From positions 1-7,845 of the forward strand of contig JASHOI010000174.1 in the NCBI GenBank assembly GCA_030041195.1: 7,845 bases of DNA, given 5' to 3'. The notes beneath the pieces are model-generated. The model searched no databases and had not been told where the DNA came from. It saw nothing but the letters and a program-made list of their open reading frames with translations. Numbering within the stretch: the first letter of the stretch is position 1; every line of letters begins with the position of its first letter. Position numbers and translations under genes: made by a program. The DNA is from Streptosporangiaceae bacterium (GTDB taxonomy: Bacteria > Actinomycetota > Actinomycetes > Streptosporangiales > Streptosporangiaceae). Shown here piece after piece: positions 7,460 to 7,845 of the stretch.

Positions 7460-7489
7460 CGCGGCGGCCGCGTGCGCCGGGCCGCCGCG
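7460..7489. repeat. 10-bp GC inverted repeat in the divergent promoter region
   Basis: CGCGGCGGCC (7460-7469) and GGCCGCCGCG (7480-7489) are perfectly complementary around a 10-nt spacer. It lies upstream of the putative hipA promoter and about 100 bp before the right-edge gene. It could be a regulator site or a GC hairpin in a plus-strand transcript; in such GC-rich DNA chance is also possible. Confidence 0.4.
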
Positions 7490-7560
7490 GGCGGGCCCGG
7501 GGTCACCGCGCGGACCCCCGGACGCCACGCGCTAACGCCCTGACCTGGGGGGACATAACG

Positions 7561-7579
7561 TGTGAAATGCACTTTCACA
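7561..7579. promoter_or_regulatory. Operator-like palindrome before the right-edge membrane protein gene
   Basis: TGTGAAA-TGCAC-TTTCACA is a perfect 7-bp inverted repeat with a 5-nt spacer, clearly AT-richer than its surroundings. It ends 11 nt before GTG 7591 and overlaps a possible -10 (TGAAAT, 7563-7568) placed 17 bp after CTGACC (7540-7545). ATGCAC is also directly repeated at 7567-7572 and 7579-7584. This arrangement suits a repressor site, but I cannot name the regulator. Confidence 0.5.
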
Positions 7580-7590
7580 TGCACGATGTT

Positions 7591-7845
7591 GTGAGTACGA
7601 CCGATACTGACGGAATGGACCTCGGCCGGTATCTGAGCATTGCCGCGGCCGCTAATGACGGGGTCCTGTCGGCGGTGGCCGCCCTGGTGGTGCTGATGGT
7701 CCTGTTCTGGGCTCTCAGCTCGCCATTCTGGGAAATCCCCGACGAGCCGATGGCCATCGCTCCGCCGCACGCCGACCCGCGGTCGCACGCGGGGCCGACC
7801 GACGCGACCTCCCCGATCCCGCGCCCGGTCCGCGTCGGCAGCTAC
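7591..7845 (+). CDS. Single-pass membrane protein, 5' part (runs off the right edge)
   Basis: Eighty-five codons without a stop reach the window end. From GTG 7591 the peptide has a polar N-terminus (MSTTDTDGMDLGRYLS), one hydrophobic segment at about residues 28-46 (VLSAVAALVVLMVLFWALSS), then FWEIPDEP and a Pro/His/Arg-rich tail that is still open. This looks like a membrane-anchored protein with an extended Pro-rich region, or the start of a larger multi-domain protein. I do not recognise a family. In-frame ATGs at 7567 and 7579 are alternative starts; they would add MHFHMHDV, with atypical third-position T codons, and would place the palindrome inside the gene. A GGGGGGA run (7547-7553) is 13 nt from ATG 7567. 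The start is therefore uncertain; the frame is well supported by codon bias. Confidence 0.55.
   Translation, partial: MSTTDTDGMDLGRYLSIAAAANDGVLSAVAALVVLMVLFWALSSPFWEIPDEPMAIAPPHADPRSHAGPTDATSPIPRPVRVGSY

Noticed and set aside
7411..7788. N-terminal extension of the hipA-like frame to the most upstream start
   Set aside because: The extra 126 residues are Arg/Pro-rich without similarity, would cross the GC inverted repeat and the putative promoter, and oppose the membrane protein gene. HipA similarity begins at the GTG at 7410.

Overview
The window is very GC-rich DNA with strongly GC-biased third codon positions and frequent GTG starts. Together with apparent leaderless promoters and a DapC-like aminotransferase close to the mycobacterial form, this points to a chromosomal segment of a high-GC actinobacterium. 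I cannot place the genus. There is no tRNA, rRNA, CRISPR array, transposase or phage gene.

Left part (1-2208). The window opens in the last codons of a TrpA-like gene. This overlaps by 4 bp (GTGA) the start of a HutC-type GntR regulator (GntR DNA-binding domain plus UTRA ligand domain). The regulator runs tail to tail, with a 14-bp overlap, into a minus-strand gene for an exported lipoprotein with a six-hairpin-glycosidase-like fold. A 17-bp palindrome lies across that junction.

Middle part (2209-4943). A strong hairpin ends a minus-strand two-gene operon of a MerR regulator (YyaN/AdhR type) followed by an aldo/keto reductase. The operon has a textbook MerR promoter: a 20-bp near-palindrome covering a 19-bp spacer, with the predicted transcript starting at the merR GTG codon. 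Upstream, also on the minus strand, is a class I PLP aminotransferase resembling N-succinyldiaminopimelate aminotransferase (DapC).

Right part (4944-7845). About 360 bp without an intact gene holds a lipoprotein signal-peptide remnant and a second, diverged copy of the hairpin repeat. Then come pspA (membrane-stress coiled-coil protein) and a HipA-family kinase without a neighbouring HipB, both minus strand. Past a divergent promoter region, the 5' part of a single-pass membrane protein gene runs off the right edge on the plus strand.

Most genes look like ordinary accessory or housekeeping chromosome content. I do not see a clear new defence or mobile system. The most distinctive items are the dispersed hairpin repeat about 21-22 nt beyond two minus-strand stop codons, the well-formed MerR operator-promoter, the orphan HipA beside PspA, and the lipoprotein remnant.
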